Positions 1 to 7,421 are shown, counted from the first letter of the stretch. The stretch is 21,317 bases of DNA from Oscillospiraceae bacterium (GCA_017627975.1 JAGAFT010000204.1:1-21317); one strand, 5' to 3'. Numbers and translations: made by a program. The notes: a model not told the origin generated them from the sequence alone.

Positions 1-175
1 CGCTGCGCCGCGAGAAGCCTTCGGCCCGGTCCCGGGCGTTTTCCGATGCGTCCGCGGCCAGCAGGATCAGCTTCGCCTTTCCCGCACGCGCCGCCTGGCC
101 GGTTCCCTCTTCCCCGACGGAGAGCTTTCCCGCTCTTCGCATCAGGCCGAGAAAGCGCAGCAGCTCAGTCTGCAT
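1..175 (-). CDS. ylxQ: YlxQ-like L7Ae/L30e-family RNA-binding protein, 3' end cut by window
   Basis: Only the first 58 codons are present; the gene runs off the left edge. The visible protein begins MQTELLRFLGLMRRAGKLSVGEE and continues into KAKLILLAADASENARD. The RAGKLSxGEE opening and the KAxLILLAxDAS strand are typical of the ribosomal L7Ae-like YlxQ proteins of Firmicutes, small RNA-binding proteins of uncertain role. The ATG at 175 lies inside the end of ylxR, an 11-base overlap that implies translational coupling. This is the usual place for ylxQ between ylxR and infB, so infB should follow outside the window. Family assignment is firm for the part seen; the exact RNA target is not known. 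Confidence 0.85.
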   Translation of the reverse strand, partial: MQTELLRFLGLMRRAGKLSVGEEGTGQAARAGKAKLILLAADASENARDRAEGFSRRS

Positions 176-446
176 CCGCGCTCACCAGTTCCTTTTCCAG
201 GCGCGCAATCACGTCTTCGGGGACCTGCGCGCTGAAGGCGCGCTCCAGGGCCCTCGCCCGGACGGCTTTTCGCAGGCACTCGGGATTGCGGCAGAGATAT
301 GCCCCGCGCCCGTTGGCCTTCCCGCTGAAGTCCAGGCTCACCGCGCCCTCCGGGGAGCGCACGACGCGCACAAGTTCTCTCTTGGGCCGGTGCTCGCGGC
401 AGCCGACACACTGGCGCACGGGGACCTTTTTCGGCACCGGAGGCAT
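165..446 (-). CDS. ylxR: YlxR/RnpM family nucleic-acid-binding protein
   Basis: A 93-residue protein, normal length for the YlxR (DUF448) family. It shows the family pattern CVGCREHRPKRELVRVVR near residues 13-30 and the signature GRGAYLC at about 46-52. Family members are small basic proteins that bind RNA, and one has been described as a modulator of RNase P (RnpM). The start codon follows the nusA stop by only three bases and the 3' end overlaps ylxQ, so it is co-transcribed with both. The two CxxC-like cysteine groups could form a small structural core; I infer nothing more about them. Confidence 0.93.
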   Translation of the reverse strand: MPPVPKKVPVRQCVGCREHRPKRELVRVVRSPEGAVSLDFSGKANGRGAYLCRNPECLRKAVRARALERAFSAQVPEDVIARLEKELVSADAD

Positions 447-449
447 CGT

Positions 450-1502
450 TTATACCTGGGACGCCGGCTTGATGTCGATCTTGTAGCCGGTCAGCTTCGC
501 CGCGAGGCGGGCGTTCTGCCCCTCCTTGCCGATGGCAAGGGAGAGCTGGGCATCCGGGACCACAACCTGGCAGCTCTTTCCGTCTTCCATCATGGTCACG
601 CTGACCACCTCGGACGGGCTGAGCGCTGCGGCGATATAGTCCTCGGGAACTTCGCTGTAATTGACGATATCGATCTTCTCGCCGCCGAGCTCCTCGACGA
701 TCTCGGCAACACGGGCGCCCTTGGGTCCCACGCAGGAGCCGATGGCGTCCACGTTCGGGTCGTTGGAGAGGACGGCCATCTTGGTTCTGCTTCCGGCCTC
801 GCGGGCGATGGACTTGATCTCCACCGTACCGTCGTAGATCTCGGGAACCTCGAGCTCGAACAGGCGCTTGACCAGGCCCGGATGGGTCCGGCTGATCATG
901 ACCTGGGGACCGCGGGTGGCGTTCTTCACTTCGACCACATAGACCTTGATCCGGTCGCCTTCCACAAGCTCTTCACCGCGGACGCGCTCATTGGCCGGGA
1001 GCAGCGCCTCGGTATACTCGCTGTTGGAGGAGATGCGGATGCCGACGCTTCCGTTGCGCGGGTCCACATGGGAGACGATACCGGTGAGGATCTCGTGCTC
1101 CTTGGAGGTGAACTCCTCATAGACCAGGCCGCGCTCCGCTTCGCGGATGCCCTGGATGATGACCTGTTTGGCCGCCTGAGCCGCAATGCGTCCGAACTTC
1201 TTGGTCTCCACCGGGATGGAGACGGTATCGCCGGGCTTGGCCCGCTTGGAATACTTCTTCGCGGCATCCTGGTCGATCTCGTGGGCGGGGTCGGTGACCT
1301 CTTCCACGACGAGCTTGTTCACCTGCATGTCGATGCGCTTTTTCTCCTCGTCCAGGACGATCTCGACGTTATCCTCGTTCTCGGGATGGTCACGGCGGAA
1401 GGCCGCCAGCATGGCCTGGCGGATCTTGTCATACATATAGGTCCGGGGAATTCCCTTTTCCTTTTCGATATCCTCAATGGCAGCAAAGAATTCTGCGTTC
1501 AT
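450..1502 (-). CDS. nusA: Transcription termination/antitermination factor NusA
   Basis: A 350-residue NusA, close to the short Firmicutes form, which lacks the C-terminal acidic repeats of enterobacterial NusA. In order: an RNA-polymerase-binding N-terminal domain (about 1-125), an S1 domain (about 135-200, containing [17 protein letters not shown]), then two KH domains (about 230-345, with [11 protein letters not shown] in the first and [18 protein letters not shown] in the second). It binds RNA polymerase and nascent RNA and promotes pausing and intrinsic termination. The ATG at 1502 is preceded by an ACGGAGAG ribosome binding site. It lies 121 bases after rimP with no terminator between. 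A 6-bp inverted repeat at 1591-1608 in that gap has no U tract. Confidence 0.97.
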   Translation of the reverse strand: MNAEFFAAIEDIEKEKGIPRTYMYDKIRQAMLAAFRRDHPENEDNVEIVLDEEKKRIDMQVNKLVVEEVTDPAHEIDQDAAKKYSKRAKPGDTVSIPVETKKFGRIAAQAAKQVIIQGIREAERGLVYEEFTSKEHEILTGIVSHVDPRNGSVGIRISSNSEYTEALLPANERVRGEELVEGDRIKVYVVEVKNATRGPQVMISRTHPGLVKRLFELEVPEIYDGTVEIKSIAREAGSRTKMAVLSNDPNVDAIGSCVGPKGARVAEIVEELGGEKIDIVNYSEVPEDYIAAALSPSEVVSVTMMEDGKSCQVVVPDAQLSLAIGKEGQNARLAAKLTGYKIDIKPASQV

Positions 1503-1623
1503 AATAGCATGCTCTCCGTTTCTGACTCTCTGATTGTTTTATATAAGGTTCACCGAATGACCCACCTGGCAGGCATATTCATTCAGCTGGATCCCATCTG
1601 TTTGGGATGAATTGGAACCCGCC

Positions 1624-2082
1624 TCAGCCGATGCTCACATAAAGCCGGACCTGGGCAACCTGTTCCTTCGGGAAACGCAGGGTTTTCTCCCCCTGGGTCA
1701 GGCTCACCGCGCCGTCCTCATAGCCGGACAGCGTGCCGGTGTAGCGCTTGCTTCCGTCCACCGGGCGGTAGAGCTTTACCTCGACCTCACTGCCCATAAA
1801 CTGTTCAAAGTCCCCAGGGCGCTTCAGCTCGCGGTCCGCTCCAGCAGAGCCGACCTCAAAGACGTAGCTGTCGGGGATGGGATCTTCTTCATCCAGGATC
1901 GGATCCAGCCGCCGGCTGACCCGCTCACAGTCGTCAATCGACACACCGCCGTCCCGGTCAATAAACACACGCAGGTACCAGGTTCCGGCCTCGCGGACAT
2001 ATTCCACGTCCCAGAGACTGCAGCCCTCTTCCTCCACCACAGGGCGGGCGATTTCCGCAACCCTGTCCGTCAGTCTGCTCAC
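1624..2082 (-). CDS. rimP: Ribosome maturation factor RimP
   Basis: RimP assists late assembly of the 30S subunit in the cytoplasm. From the GTG at 2082 the product is 152 residues, the family norm, with the expected pattern VVEEEGCSLWDVEYVREAG near the N terminus, LRVFIDRDGGVSIDDCE, then a DPIPDSYVFEVGSAGADREL segment and a C-terminal SH3-like part. The reading frame stays open upstream to a TTG at 2142, but that extension would translate the arms of a terminator hairpin. The GTG instead has a GGGGGA ribosome binding site about nine bases before it. First gene of the rimP-nusA-ylxR-ylxQ operon. Confidence 0.92.
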   Translation of the reverse strand: MSRLTDRVAEIARPVVEEEGCSLWDVEYVREAGTWYLRVFIDRDGGVSIDDCERVSRRLDPILDEEDPIPDSYVFEVGSAGADRELKRPGDFEQFMGSEVEVKLYRPVDGSKRYTGTLSGYEDGAVSLTQGEKTLRFPKEQVAQVRLYVSIG

Positions 2083-2105
2083 GCGCTCTATCCCCCAATC
2101 TTCAC

Positions 2106-2132
2106 AAAAAAGAGTGGGCCAAAACCCACTCT
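2106..2132 (-). terminator. Intrinsic terminator inside the rimP leader (putative attenuator)
   Basis: Read on the minus strand: AGAGTGGG, a six-base loop TTTTGG, CCCACTCT, then a run of T. The arms are 2125-2132 and 2111-2118, perfect over 8 bp, with the T run at 2106-2111. It lies between the probable transcription start near 2154 and the rimP GTG at 2082, so it would terminate the operon's own leader rather than an upstream gene. On the plus strand no U tract follows the hairpin. Confidence 0.8.
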
Positions 2133-2160
2133 TCAGGATCAAAACTTAACAACTGTGCGT

Positions 2161-2189
2161 ATCATAGCACGTTCTTTCCCGTTTGGCAA
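2161..2189 (-). promoter_or_regulatory. Sigma-A-type promoter of the rimP-nusA operon
   Basis: On the minus strand, -35 TTGCCA at 2184-2189, a 17-base spacer and -10 TATGAT at 2161-2166, placing the start near 2154. The leader to the rimP GTG would be about 70 nt and contains the terminator at 2106-2132. Confidence 0.75.
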
Positions 2190-2207
2190 GCATTTTTTCA
2201 GGTTTTT

Positions 2208-2232
2208 TCCACCCCGCCGGAGGCGGGGTGGA
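2208..2232. repeat. GC-rich palindrome, left copy flanking the secreted-protein island
   Basis: CCACCCCGCC, loop GGA, GGCGGGGTGG: perfect 10-bp arms at 2209-2218 and 2222-2231, extendable by one T-A pair. The same arms with loop TGC recur at 4545-4567. Neither strand has a T run directly after the hairpin (on the plus strand six T precede it), so it does not read as an ordinary terminator. It resembles REP-like extragenic palindromes. Confidence 0.8.
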
Positions 2233-2260
2233 GACAATCATCTTCTTTTCTTTGCTGCCG

Positions 2261-3394
2261 TTATTTTCCAATTCGCTCAAACTCCGCTGTCACCTGCGAA
2301 GAGAACATGAACAAGCCGCCTCCCGGAGTGCCGAGCATGTGCCGCATTGCCCCGCTCCGTATCCATTCTTCCGGTTTTCCGGCCAGCTGATTCAGAGCAT
2401 CATACGCGTCGTTATATCCTTTGATGTCGAAACGTGTCAAATACAGAATTGCTCCTGCAATTTTCGCAAACGCATCCTGTCCCAGCTGATCGGACACCAT
2501 TGCCACAAGAATAATGCCGTCAATCTTTCCGCCGTCATCAATCACAGGATCAGCATACTCATTCCCTACAGCATTCGGCAGGATCATAAAGGAGTTTCCG
2601 GCAACTGTGATATCGCGGATTCCGGTCTCAAGTTCTGGTTTTCCGACAGAACAGCTGCTGTCGATGTAGAAATCAGATCGACTGTCACTGAGAAGCAGGG
2701 TCAATAATTCACAAAATCCGCCCAGTGTAACAGAATACCCACTAGCGTCCACAGCTGAGCCTCCTGCCGGGAGTCCTTCCATTCCGGAGGGCACAGTGAC
2801 ACCCGTTCTCTCCTCTGCATAGACTACGAAGTAGTATGGATAGCCATCTCGCTGTTCCATAAACTGATAGCCGTGCCCGTTGTAGTTGTATACCCCGTCC
2901 GTTCCGGCCATCTGTGCTTTCTTCATTATTTCCAGTGCCTGCGATTCACTCACGGATTCATCAGCCGCCCGGATCATGGACAGGCAGATATCAGTCAGTC
3001 TGTTCGGTTTATTGCTGTCAGGAGTAATAAACGCTGTGATAATTTCGATCTCCCGGCTGGTAAGTGAATTAATGGTCGCTGACAGTTCTTCTTTACTGTA
3101 AAGGAGACTCGCTTCCATAGGGCTGTCGTCCGGAATCTCTGTTCCATCTTTGCCGCCGCTTTCAAAGACTGCTGTCTGAATAACATCTGCGCTTTTATTT
3201 TCCACGGTATAGCTCGCATGCATGCGCGGCTGAAGATAGGTGTTCAGCCTTTCGCCATATTCTTCCGGCGTAAAATCAAAACAGCTCCCGCTTGAAATTG
3301 CGTGCGAATCCGTTATGCCGATTCCTGACAGCATCATCCCGATTACCGCAATCAGTGCAACTGCTTTTTTTATTCCTGCTTTGTCAATAACCAT
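2261..3394 (-). CDS. Unrecognised secreted protein, possibly two related halves
   Basis: I do not recognise this 377-residue protein. The start at 3394 has a strong ribosome binding site (AAGGGGGA, three bases from ATG). The N terminus has lysines, a hydrophobic stretch (about 12-30) and a plausible signal peptidase I site after DSHA, so export is likely. The only nearby cysteine (SSGSC) does not form a lipobox. Two halves share a loose pattern: an aromatic-plus-ExL helix (TPEEYGERLNTYL near 42-54; GGFCELLTLLL near 227-237), a helical region ending in MKKAQMAG or LNQLAG, then a Gly/aromatic strand segment. This suggests an old internal duplication, seen by eye only. Base composition is AT-richer than the flanks, shared with the next gene upstream. 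No terminator follows it other than the palindrome at 2208-2232. Confidence 0.7.
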   Translation of the reverse strand: MVIDKAGIKKAVALIAVIGMMLSGIGITDSHAISSGSCFDFTPEEYGERLNTYLQPRMHASYTVENKSADVIQTAVFESGGKDGTEIPDDSPMEASLLYSKEELSATINSLTSREIEIITAFITPDSNKPNRLTDICLSMIRAADESVSESQALEIMKKAQMAGTDGVYNYNGHGYQFMEQRDGYPYYFVVYAEERTGVTVPSGMEGLPAGGSAVDASGYSVTLGGFCELLTLLLSDSRSDFYIDSSCSVGKPELETGIRDITVAGNSFMILPNAVGNEYADPVIDDGGKIDGIILVAMVSDQLGQDAFAKIAGAILYLTRFDIKGYNDAYDALNQLAGKPEEWIRSGAMRHMLGTPGGGLFMFSSQVTAEFERIGK

Positions 3395-3476
3395 AAATCC
3401 CCCTTTTTCGCACTTTCACTGTTTCAGTATGAATAGTATTGGGATTCATCCCGGGCAGCGATATCTGCGCTTATAT

Positions 3477-4397
3477 TTATCTCCGCTTATACAGTGTATA
3501 GGTATCTTGGGTCTGATAAGAATAAATCTCAATTTCGGTATCGGAAATCATGGAAATTTTGAGATTTGGTGTCACCCTGCTCGGGTTATTGGAAAAATAC
3601 TTATAAATAATTCCATCCTCCATGTAAAAGCTGTCTCCGGATTTGGGAACCACGGGTACTGTGGTAACATAACCGCCGTTGGATTTCATCTCAAATGTGT
3701 GCTTGCCATTTTGGGACACCCAGTATCCAACTAGATCCCTCCAGTCCACGCTTTGCGTATGGACGGCATTCGGGTCGAAATACGGATTATCATCAATAGA
3801 GGCTGAATAATACTTGTCATTGTCATAATAATCCGTTGTCACTTCGGGATCCCAAAGATTTGCAGCTTCAAAGAGCCGGCCAAGATCCGCCAGTCCCTTC
3901 AGTTCTCTTATGCTGACAGGATCTATCGTGGCAGTATAGGATTTGCCGTCTTTTGTCGTGTGATCGATTTCAATGGCAGCCGACACAGCAGAGGGCAGTG
4001 AGTTCAAAAATGCACGCATAACCTGTCCGCCGAAAACATAAGAGTTGTTATTGCCCTCTTCAAAGCCGTAAAAGGAATAAATCTTATCATTAACGGTTAT
4101 CCTGAGCCCTTCAACCGTATCATAATTCGCCTTGTTTTTATCGTAATAGATGATACGCAAATCCGGTCCCCATCCCTTCTCTACATATGTAGAAGAAAGG
4201 AAAAGAATTAAACTGACCTCGACATCCGAATATTCCTTATTGTAGCCGTCAACTATTTTCCATCCATTGGCAGAGCTGTCGTAAGAGAACATGGGGCTGC
4301 TTTTCAGCTTTGACACATCAAAGCCGGCCGCACTTGCAGTGAGAGCGAAAGAACAAAGTACGGCAAGAACAAGTAGAGCTGAGAGAATTCTTTTCAT
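3477..4397 (-). CDS. Unrecognised secreted protein with a C-terminal lipocalin-like beta domain
   Basis: A 306-residue protein with a clear signal peptide (MKRILSALLVLAVLCSFALTASA, probable cleavage before AGFDVS). The cysteine inside the hydrophobic core lacks a lipobox, so a soluble secreted or wall-associated form is likely. The middle part (about 45-175) looks like a mixed beta domain rich in Tyr and Asn. The last 85 residues begin DLVGYWVSQNGKHTFEMKSNGGY, a pattern of small beta-barrel domains (L-G-W, then a FE..-NG-Y strand) seen in many lipocalin-like extracellular proteins; the ligand is unknown. The ribosome binding site is GGAGGT eight bases from ATG. A promoter lies upstream. It is 82 bases before the other secreted gene, with which it may form a two-gene unit. 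Hand-counted GC in one sample line (3481-3540) is 22/60. Confidence 0.7.
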   Translation of the reverse strand: MKRILSALLVLAVLCSFALTASAAGFDVSKLKSSPMFSYDSSANGWKIVDGYNKEYSDVEVSLILFLSSTYVEKGWGPDLRIIYYDKNKANYDTVEGLRITVNDKIYSFYGFEEGNNNSYVFGGQVMRAFLNSLPSAVSAAIEIDHTTKDGKSYTATIDPVSIRELKGLADLGRLFEAANLWDPEVTTDYYDNDKYYSASIDDNPYFDPNAVHTQSVDWRDLVGYWVSQNGKHTFEMKSNGGYVTTVPVVPKSGDSFYMEDGIIYKYFSNNPSRVTPNLKISMISDTEIEIYSYQTQDTYTLYKRR

Positions 4398-4435
4398 TTT
4401 GATTTGACCTCCAATTTTATTTTTGATTCTGGCTG

Positions 4436-4464
4436 CTTATATTGTATCACGAAAAACTTTCCAA
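4436..4464 (-). promoter_or_regulatory. Probable promoter of the secreted-protein gene ending at 3477
   Basis: Minus strand -35 TTGGAA at 4459-4464, a 17-base spacer and -10 TATAAG at 4436-4441. The -35 overlaps the distal arm of the hairpin at 4461-4491. An alternative -10 TACAAT lies five bases upstream but has no good -35. Confidence 0.45.
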
Positions 4465-4491
4465 GACTCATGCTGAGAGCATGGGTCTTGG
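4451..4491 (-). terminator. Long hairpin, probable terminator of the VanY-type gene
   Basis: Fourteen-base arms at 4461-4474 and 4478-4491 with one G·T wobble and loop GAG. On the minus strand they are followed by AAAGTTTTTCG, a weak-to-moderate U tract. It lies about 90 bases after the stop of the carboxypeptidase gene. On the plus strand it is followed by ACTTTCTTTTG, so it could work in both directions. Confidence 0.5.
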
Positions 4492-4544
4492 ACTTTCTTT
4501 TGTCATTTTTTTGTAGCCTTCCGTAAGAATTGAACGAATTATCG

Positions 4545-4567
4545 CCACCCCGCCTGCGGCGGGGTGG
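4545..4567. repeat. GC-rich palindrome, right copy flanking the secreted-protein island
   Basis: CCACCCCGCC, loop TGC, GGCGGGGTGG; arms 4545-4554 and 4558-4567, identical to those at 2209-2231 and differing only in the three-base loop. It sits just after the carboxypeptidase stop codon. No T run follows on either strand. Confidence 0.8.
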
Positions 4568-4582
4568 GTTAGGAAGCCTGCT

Positions 4583-5392
4583 TCAGTATTTGAACTCCGG
4601 ACGGTAGTGTTTGTAGAATTCCTCGTAGCAGATGCCGTGCTCCATGATATAGGTCGCGGCCTCCACGCCGACATAGCGATAGTGCCAGGGTTCGTCCCAG
4701 CCCGTAAGCAGAAGCTTTCTCGTGGGATAGCGCTTGATGAAGCCGTATTCGGCACAGTGCTCGTCCAGCCAGGCAAAGAGCTCCTGGTCCATGTTCTCAT
4801 AGATCAGGCTCTTGTACTGCCGGTCCATGATATCCACCGCGAGGCCGAGCTGGTGCTCGCTGCTGCCGGGATACATGACGATCTGCTTGGCTTTCTCGGC
4901 GAATTCCTGATACCGCGGGTCCATATAGTCGATGTCGCCGGCCAGCTGGCTGGCCTTGGCGTTGAACATCTGGGTCTGGTAGGAATAGGTCCGGTACGCC
5001 GCGGCAATGTAGACCGTGTGGCCCGCCTCCTCCGCCGCGTGGATCATGGCGTTGAGGTAAGGGATATAGTCCGCGTCAAACATCATGTACTTGGTTCCGT
5101 CAATGACGCTGCAGGTCGGTTCAAACGAAGAAGGCAGAAGAAACTCCGTATCGTCGTTGACCATGCGGTACTGGCCCTCGGTGATGTCGATATCCGGCCA
5201 GCCCTCGTCCACCGTTTCGACCTCTTCCGTTTCGTCGGGTCCCGCCGCGACATACGAATCCGTCGAGACAATGGCGCCGTCCATTCCGCCGAAGATCACA
5301 TCCGTCTTTGCCTCCAGCCGGGACATGACAATTCCCGCCAGCACCAGGCACAGCACGCCCATGCAAAGCAGCCATGCGACCCGATTCTTCAT
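4583..5392 (-). CDS. VanY-type D-alanyl-D-alanine carboxypeptidase (M15B), membrane-anchored
   Basis: A zinc D,D-carboxypeptidase that trims the terminal D-Ala from peptidoglycan stem peptides outside the membrane. From the ATG at 5392 (AAGGAGGGG nine bases upstream; an earlier in-frame start lacks such a site) the protein has 269 residues. It has a signal-anchor helix at about 4-23, an acidic linker, and the M15B core: AAYRTYSYQ (about 131-139), PGSSEHQLGLAVDI (about 175-188, zinc ligands His180 and Asp187) and DEPWHYRYVG (about 233-242, catalytic Glu234 and ligand His237). All catalytic residues are present. It has its own promoter and a hairpin after it, so it looks monocistronic. There is no VanR/S or ligase neighbour, so housekeeping wall trimming is more likely than glycopeptide resistance. 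Confidence 0.93.
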   Translation of the reverse strand: MKNRVAWLLCMGVLCLVLAGIVMSRLEAKTDVIFGGMDGAIVSTDSYVAAGPDETEEVETVDEGWPDIDITEGQYRMVNDDTEFLLPSSFEPTCSVIDGTKYMMFDADYIPYLNAMIHAAEEAGHTVYIAAAYRTYSYQTQMFNAKASQLAGDIDYMDPRYQEFAEKAKQIVMYPGSSEHQLGLAVDIMDRQYKSLIYENMDQELFAWLDEHCAEYGFIKRYPTRKLLLTGWDEPWHYRYVGVEAATYIMEHGICYEEFYKHYRPEFKY

Positions 5393-5430
5393 GGATGTTT
5401 TCCCCTCCTTCCGGCTTTCGGATGGCCTGT

Positions 5431-5459
5431 ATTGTACAACCAAAGCGCCTCCGATTCAA
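5431..5459 (-). promoter_or_regulatory. Promoter of the VanY-type carboxypeptidase gene
   Basis: Minus strand -35 TTGAAT at 5454-5459, exactly 17 bases, then -10 TACAAT at 5431-5436. The leader would be about 32 nt, ending in the AAGGAGGGG ribosome binding site. Confidence 0.7.
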
Positions 5460-5496
5460 TAAAATTCCGTGAATTCTTCCCGTCCGGCCCTCTGCG

Positions 5497-6258
5497 TCAG
5501 GCGATGCCGAACAGGGTGCGTCCGTTTGCGGCGGTCAGGGCGGCGATTCCCTCCGGGCTTTTTTCCCGGATCTCGGCGATTTTCGCGCAGATATAGGGAA
5601 GGTTTCCCGGATCGTTCCGCCTGCCGCGCCTCGGCACCGGGGCAAGGTACGGACTGTCGGTCTCGACGAGAATGCGGTCCTCCGGGCAGATCCGAAGCAC
5701 CTCGATCGCCTTTCTGGCATTCTTGTAGGTGATCGGCCCGTCAAAGCCCAGATACCAGCCCATGCGCAGAAGCTCCTCCGCCATCTCCGGGCTGCCGGAG
5801 TAGCAGTGGAACACGCCGCGCAGGCCGGGATACTGGTGGACAATGGCCAGGCAGTCCCCGTGGGCCTCCCGGTCGTGGATCACCACCGGAAGATCGCGCT
5901 CCAGGGCCAGAGAGAGCTGGGCGTGAAAGAGCTGCTTCTGCTCCTCCTTATGCGTGTCGTCCCAGTAATAGTCCAGGCCGATCTCGCCCACGGCGCGGCA
6001 TTTCGGATGAGACAGGAGCGCGGCAATCTGTTCCAGCCCCTCGGCAGTAAAGGCGTGGAGCTCCTCCGGATGAATGCCCGCGGCGAACCAGATCCAGTCC
6101 TCCCGCTCCGCCAGCGCGGCGGCCTTCCGGCTGCTCTCGGGGTCGCAGCCCGGGTCGAGCACATTCTCGACGCCGCACTCCGTCAGCCGGGCCAGCACGT
6201 CATCCCGGTCTTCGTCGAAGGCCGCATCGTCCAGATGCGCATGGGTGTCAAAATACAT
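5497..6258 (-). CDS. tatD: TatD family metal-dependent 3'-5' DNase
   Basis: TatD-type hydrolase of 253 residues, normal length, acting in the cytoplasm as a metal-dependent exonuclease. Visible motifs in order: FDTHAHLDD at the N terminus (two metal-binding His), AVGEIGLDYYWDD (metal-bridging Glu, then the GLDY signature), PVVIHDREAHGD (His), GVFHCYSGSPEMAEELL (His) and LVETDSPYLAPVPRRGRRNDP (catalytic Asp). The ATG at 6258 has an ideal GGAGG site nine bases upstream, and the residues encoded before it do not fit the family. No clear promoter is visible in the 71-base gap to the preceding gene, which also holds that gene's terminator; partial read-through may drive tatD. Confidence 0.95.
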   Translation of the reverse strand: MYFDTHAHLDDAAFDEDRDDVLARLTECGVENVLDPGCDPESSRKAAALAEREDWIWFAAGIHPEELHAFTAEGLEQIAALLSHPKCRAVGEIGLDYYWDDTHKEEQKQLFHAQLSLALERDLPVVIHDREAHGDCLAIVHQYPGLRGVFHCYSGSPEMAEELLRMGWYLGFDGPITYKNARKAIEVLRICPEDRILVETDSPYLAPVPRRGRRNDPGNLPYICAKIAEIREKSPEGIAALTAANGRTLFGIA

Positions 6259-6280
6259 TGTTTTTCCTCCGTCTGTCCGG

Positions 6281-6316
6281 CACAAAAGAACCGGCGCCCG
6301 TTCTCGCGGGCGCCGG
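6281..6316 (-). terminator. Intrinsic terminator after the TPR-like membrane protein gene
   Basis: Perfect 10-bp arms CCGGCGCCCG (6291-6300) and CGGGCGCCGG (6307-6316) with a six-base loop, followed on the minus strand by TTCTTTTG. It begins 14 bases after the stop codon of the gene at 6330-7421. Confidence 0.8.
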
Positions 6317-6329
6317 CATGTTCTCAATG

Positions 6330-7421
6330 CTACTCTCCGGCTCGATAGTCGAGTACTTCCTCCACGGTTTTATCATAGCCGTCGATTCCCGTCACGATCC
6401 AGTCCACAAAAAAGCTTACGCCCGCGTAGCTGTCCGGCTCAACCATGACGACCTTGTAATTGGTCTGCGGCGGAACGTCATTGATGCTGTAGTAGGAATC
6501 TTCCAGATATCTCTGCTGATTCCAGGTGTAGATATAGTAGTAGAATTGCAAACTGATCGTGTGATTGGTGTTGTTGCGGTAATCCGTAGAGTAGTGGTTG
6601 GGGAAATGGGTCTCCTCCGGCCAGGCCGCAACACGGTCGATCTGGCCGTGCATATCCGCATAGACCTCGTGCAGGGAAGCGTTATACTCCCGCATTCTCG
6701 GCAGCTCGCCCACAAACTCACCGACAAACTGGACATTGTCGGCCATGAACTGATAGTCGTGATACAGCGCGTCCAGAATCTCATAGTTCAGAAGTCTTGC
6801 GTCATCGAGGGCCAAATCCCGCTCGGACTTGTAGATCTCGGACCGCGCGTCATACTGCTTCTGCAGCGCGTCGAGATAGCGCAGGGCGTAGTCCCGCAGC
6901 TTCTGGTCCTGGAAATAGCGGTGATCATAGTCCTTCAGGAACATCTGTTCCCGGACCACAATGTCCCCGTCGTCATCCGGATCGAGGCGCAGGGTGATTG
7001 CCCGTTCCAGATCCTCCAGGAAGATCTTGTCATACGAGCGCAGGCGGTCCGCCTCCGCTTCGAGACCGTCGTCACATTCCTTGAGCAGCTTGCTCACGCT
7101 GTCCAGCTCGAAGGACTTGACTTCGTTGAGATAGCCCTTGGCCTCTTCCCACTGCTCATTCTCCATTGCCTCGCGGGCGAGGTTGTAGTTGCAGTAGTCC
7201 GCCTTCAGAAAGGCATCCTGCTTGAACAAAAGCGAATCCTGAAGCACCTTGTAGCGCGCCAGAGCGGAACTGTACTCCCCGGCATTGTAGTTGATGTCGC
7301 CCTCGCGCATCAGCATACTGTCCCGAAGATACAGCCCGGCGCCGGCAAGAATGGCCAGGATCAGAACGGTAAGCAGCGCGAGAAGGATTACCCGCAGAGG
7401 ACTGACTCTATTGTCCATCAT
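6330..7421 (-). CDS. Membrane-anchored protein with TPR-like helices, function unknown
   Basis: I do not recognise this 363-residue protein. From the tandem ATG at 7421/7418 (AGAGGGAC just upstream) it has a short cytoplasmic N terminus, one transmembrane helix at about 10-32, then a large, mostly helical, strongly acidic outside domain. Residues about 38-60 (GDINYNAGEYSSALARYKVL) and about 83-105 (AMENEQWEEAKGYLNEV) match the A-x-Y/W-x-x-A-x-x-Y spacing of tetratricopeptide helices. The rest has charged helices (about 130-270) and a Tyr/Asn-rich C-terminal region (about 280-350) that may be beta. No catalytic motif is apparent; a scaffold or wall-facing binding role is possible but is inference. 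It has its own promoter and terminator. Confidence 0.75.
   Translation of the reverse strand: MMDNRVSPLRVILLALLTVLILAILAGAGLYLRDSMLMREGDINYNAGEYSSALARYKVLQDSLLFKQDAFLKADYCNYNLAREAMENEQWEEAKGYLNEVKSFELDSVSKLLKECDDGLEAEADRLRSYDKIFLEDLERAITLRLDPDDDGDIVVREQMFLKDYDHRYFQDQKLRDYALRYLDALQKQYDARSEIYKSERDLALDDARLLNYEILDALYHDYQFMADNVQFVGEFVGELPRMREYNASLHEVYADMHGQIDRVAAWPEETHFPNHYSTDYRNNTNHTISLQFYYYIYTWNQQRYLEDSYYSINDVPPQTNYKVVMVEPDSYAGVSFFVDWIVTGIDGYDKTVEEVLDYRAGE

Noticed and set aside
1591..1608. Inverted repeat ATCCCA-N6-TGGGAT between rimP and nusA
   Set aside because: Only 6 bp, no U tract; not enough to call a terminator or operator.
2083..2142. N-terminal extension of RimP from a TTG at 2142
   Set aside because: The extra codons are the terminator hairpin itself and have no family similarity; the GTG at 2082 has a proper ribosome binding site.
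4583..5392. Vancomycin resistance cluster around the VanY-type gene
   Set aside because: No vanR/S, vanH, vanX or ligase gene is present nearby; isolated M15B carboxypeptidases are common housekeeping enzymes.
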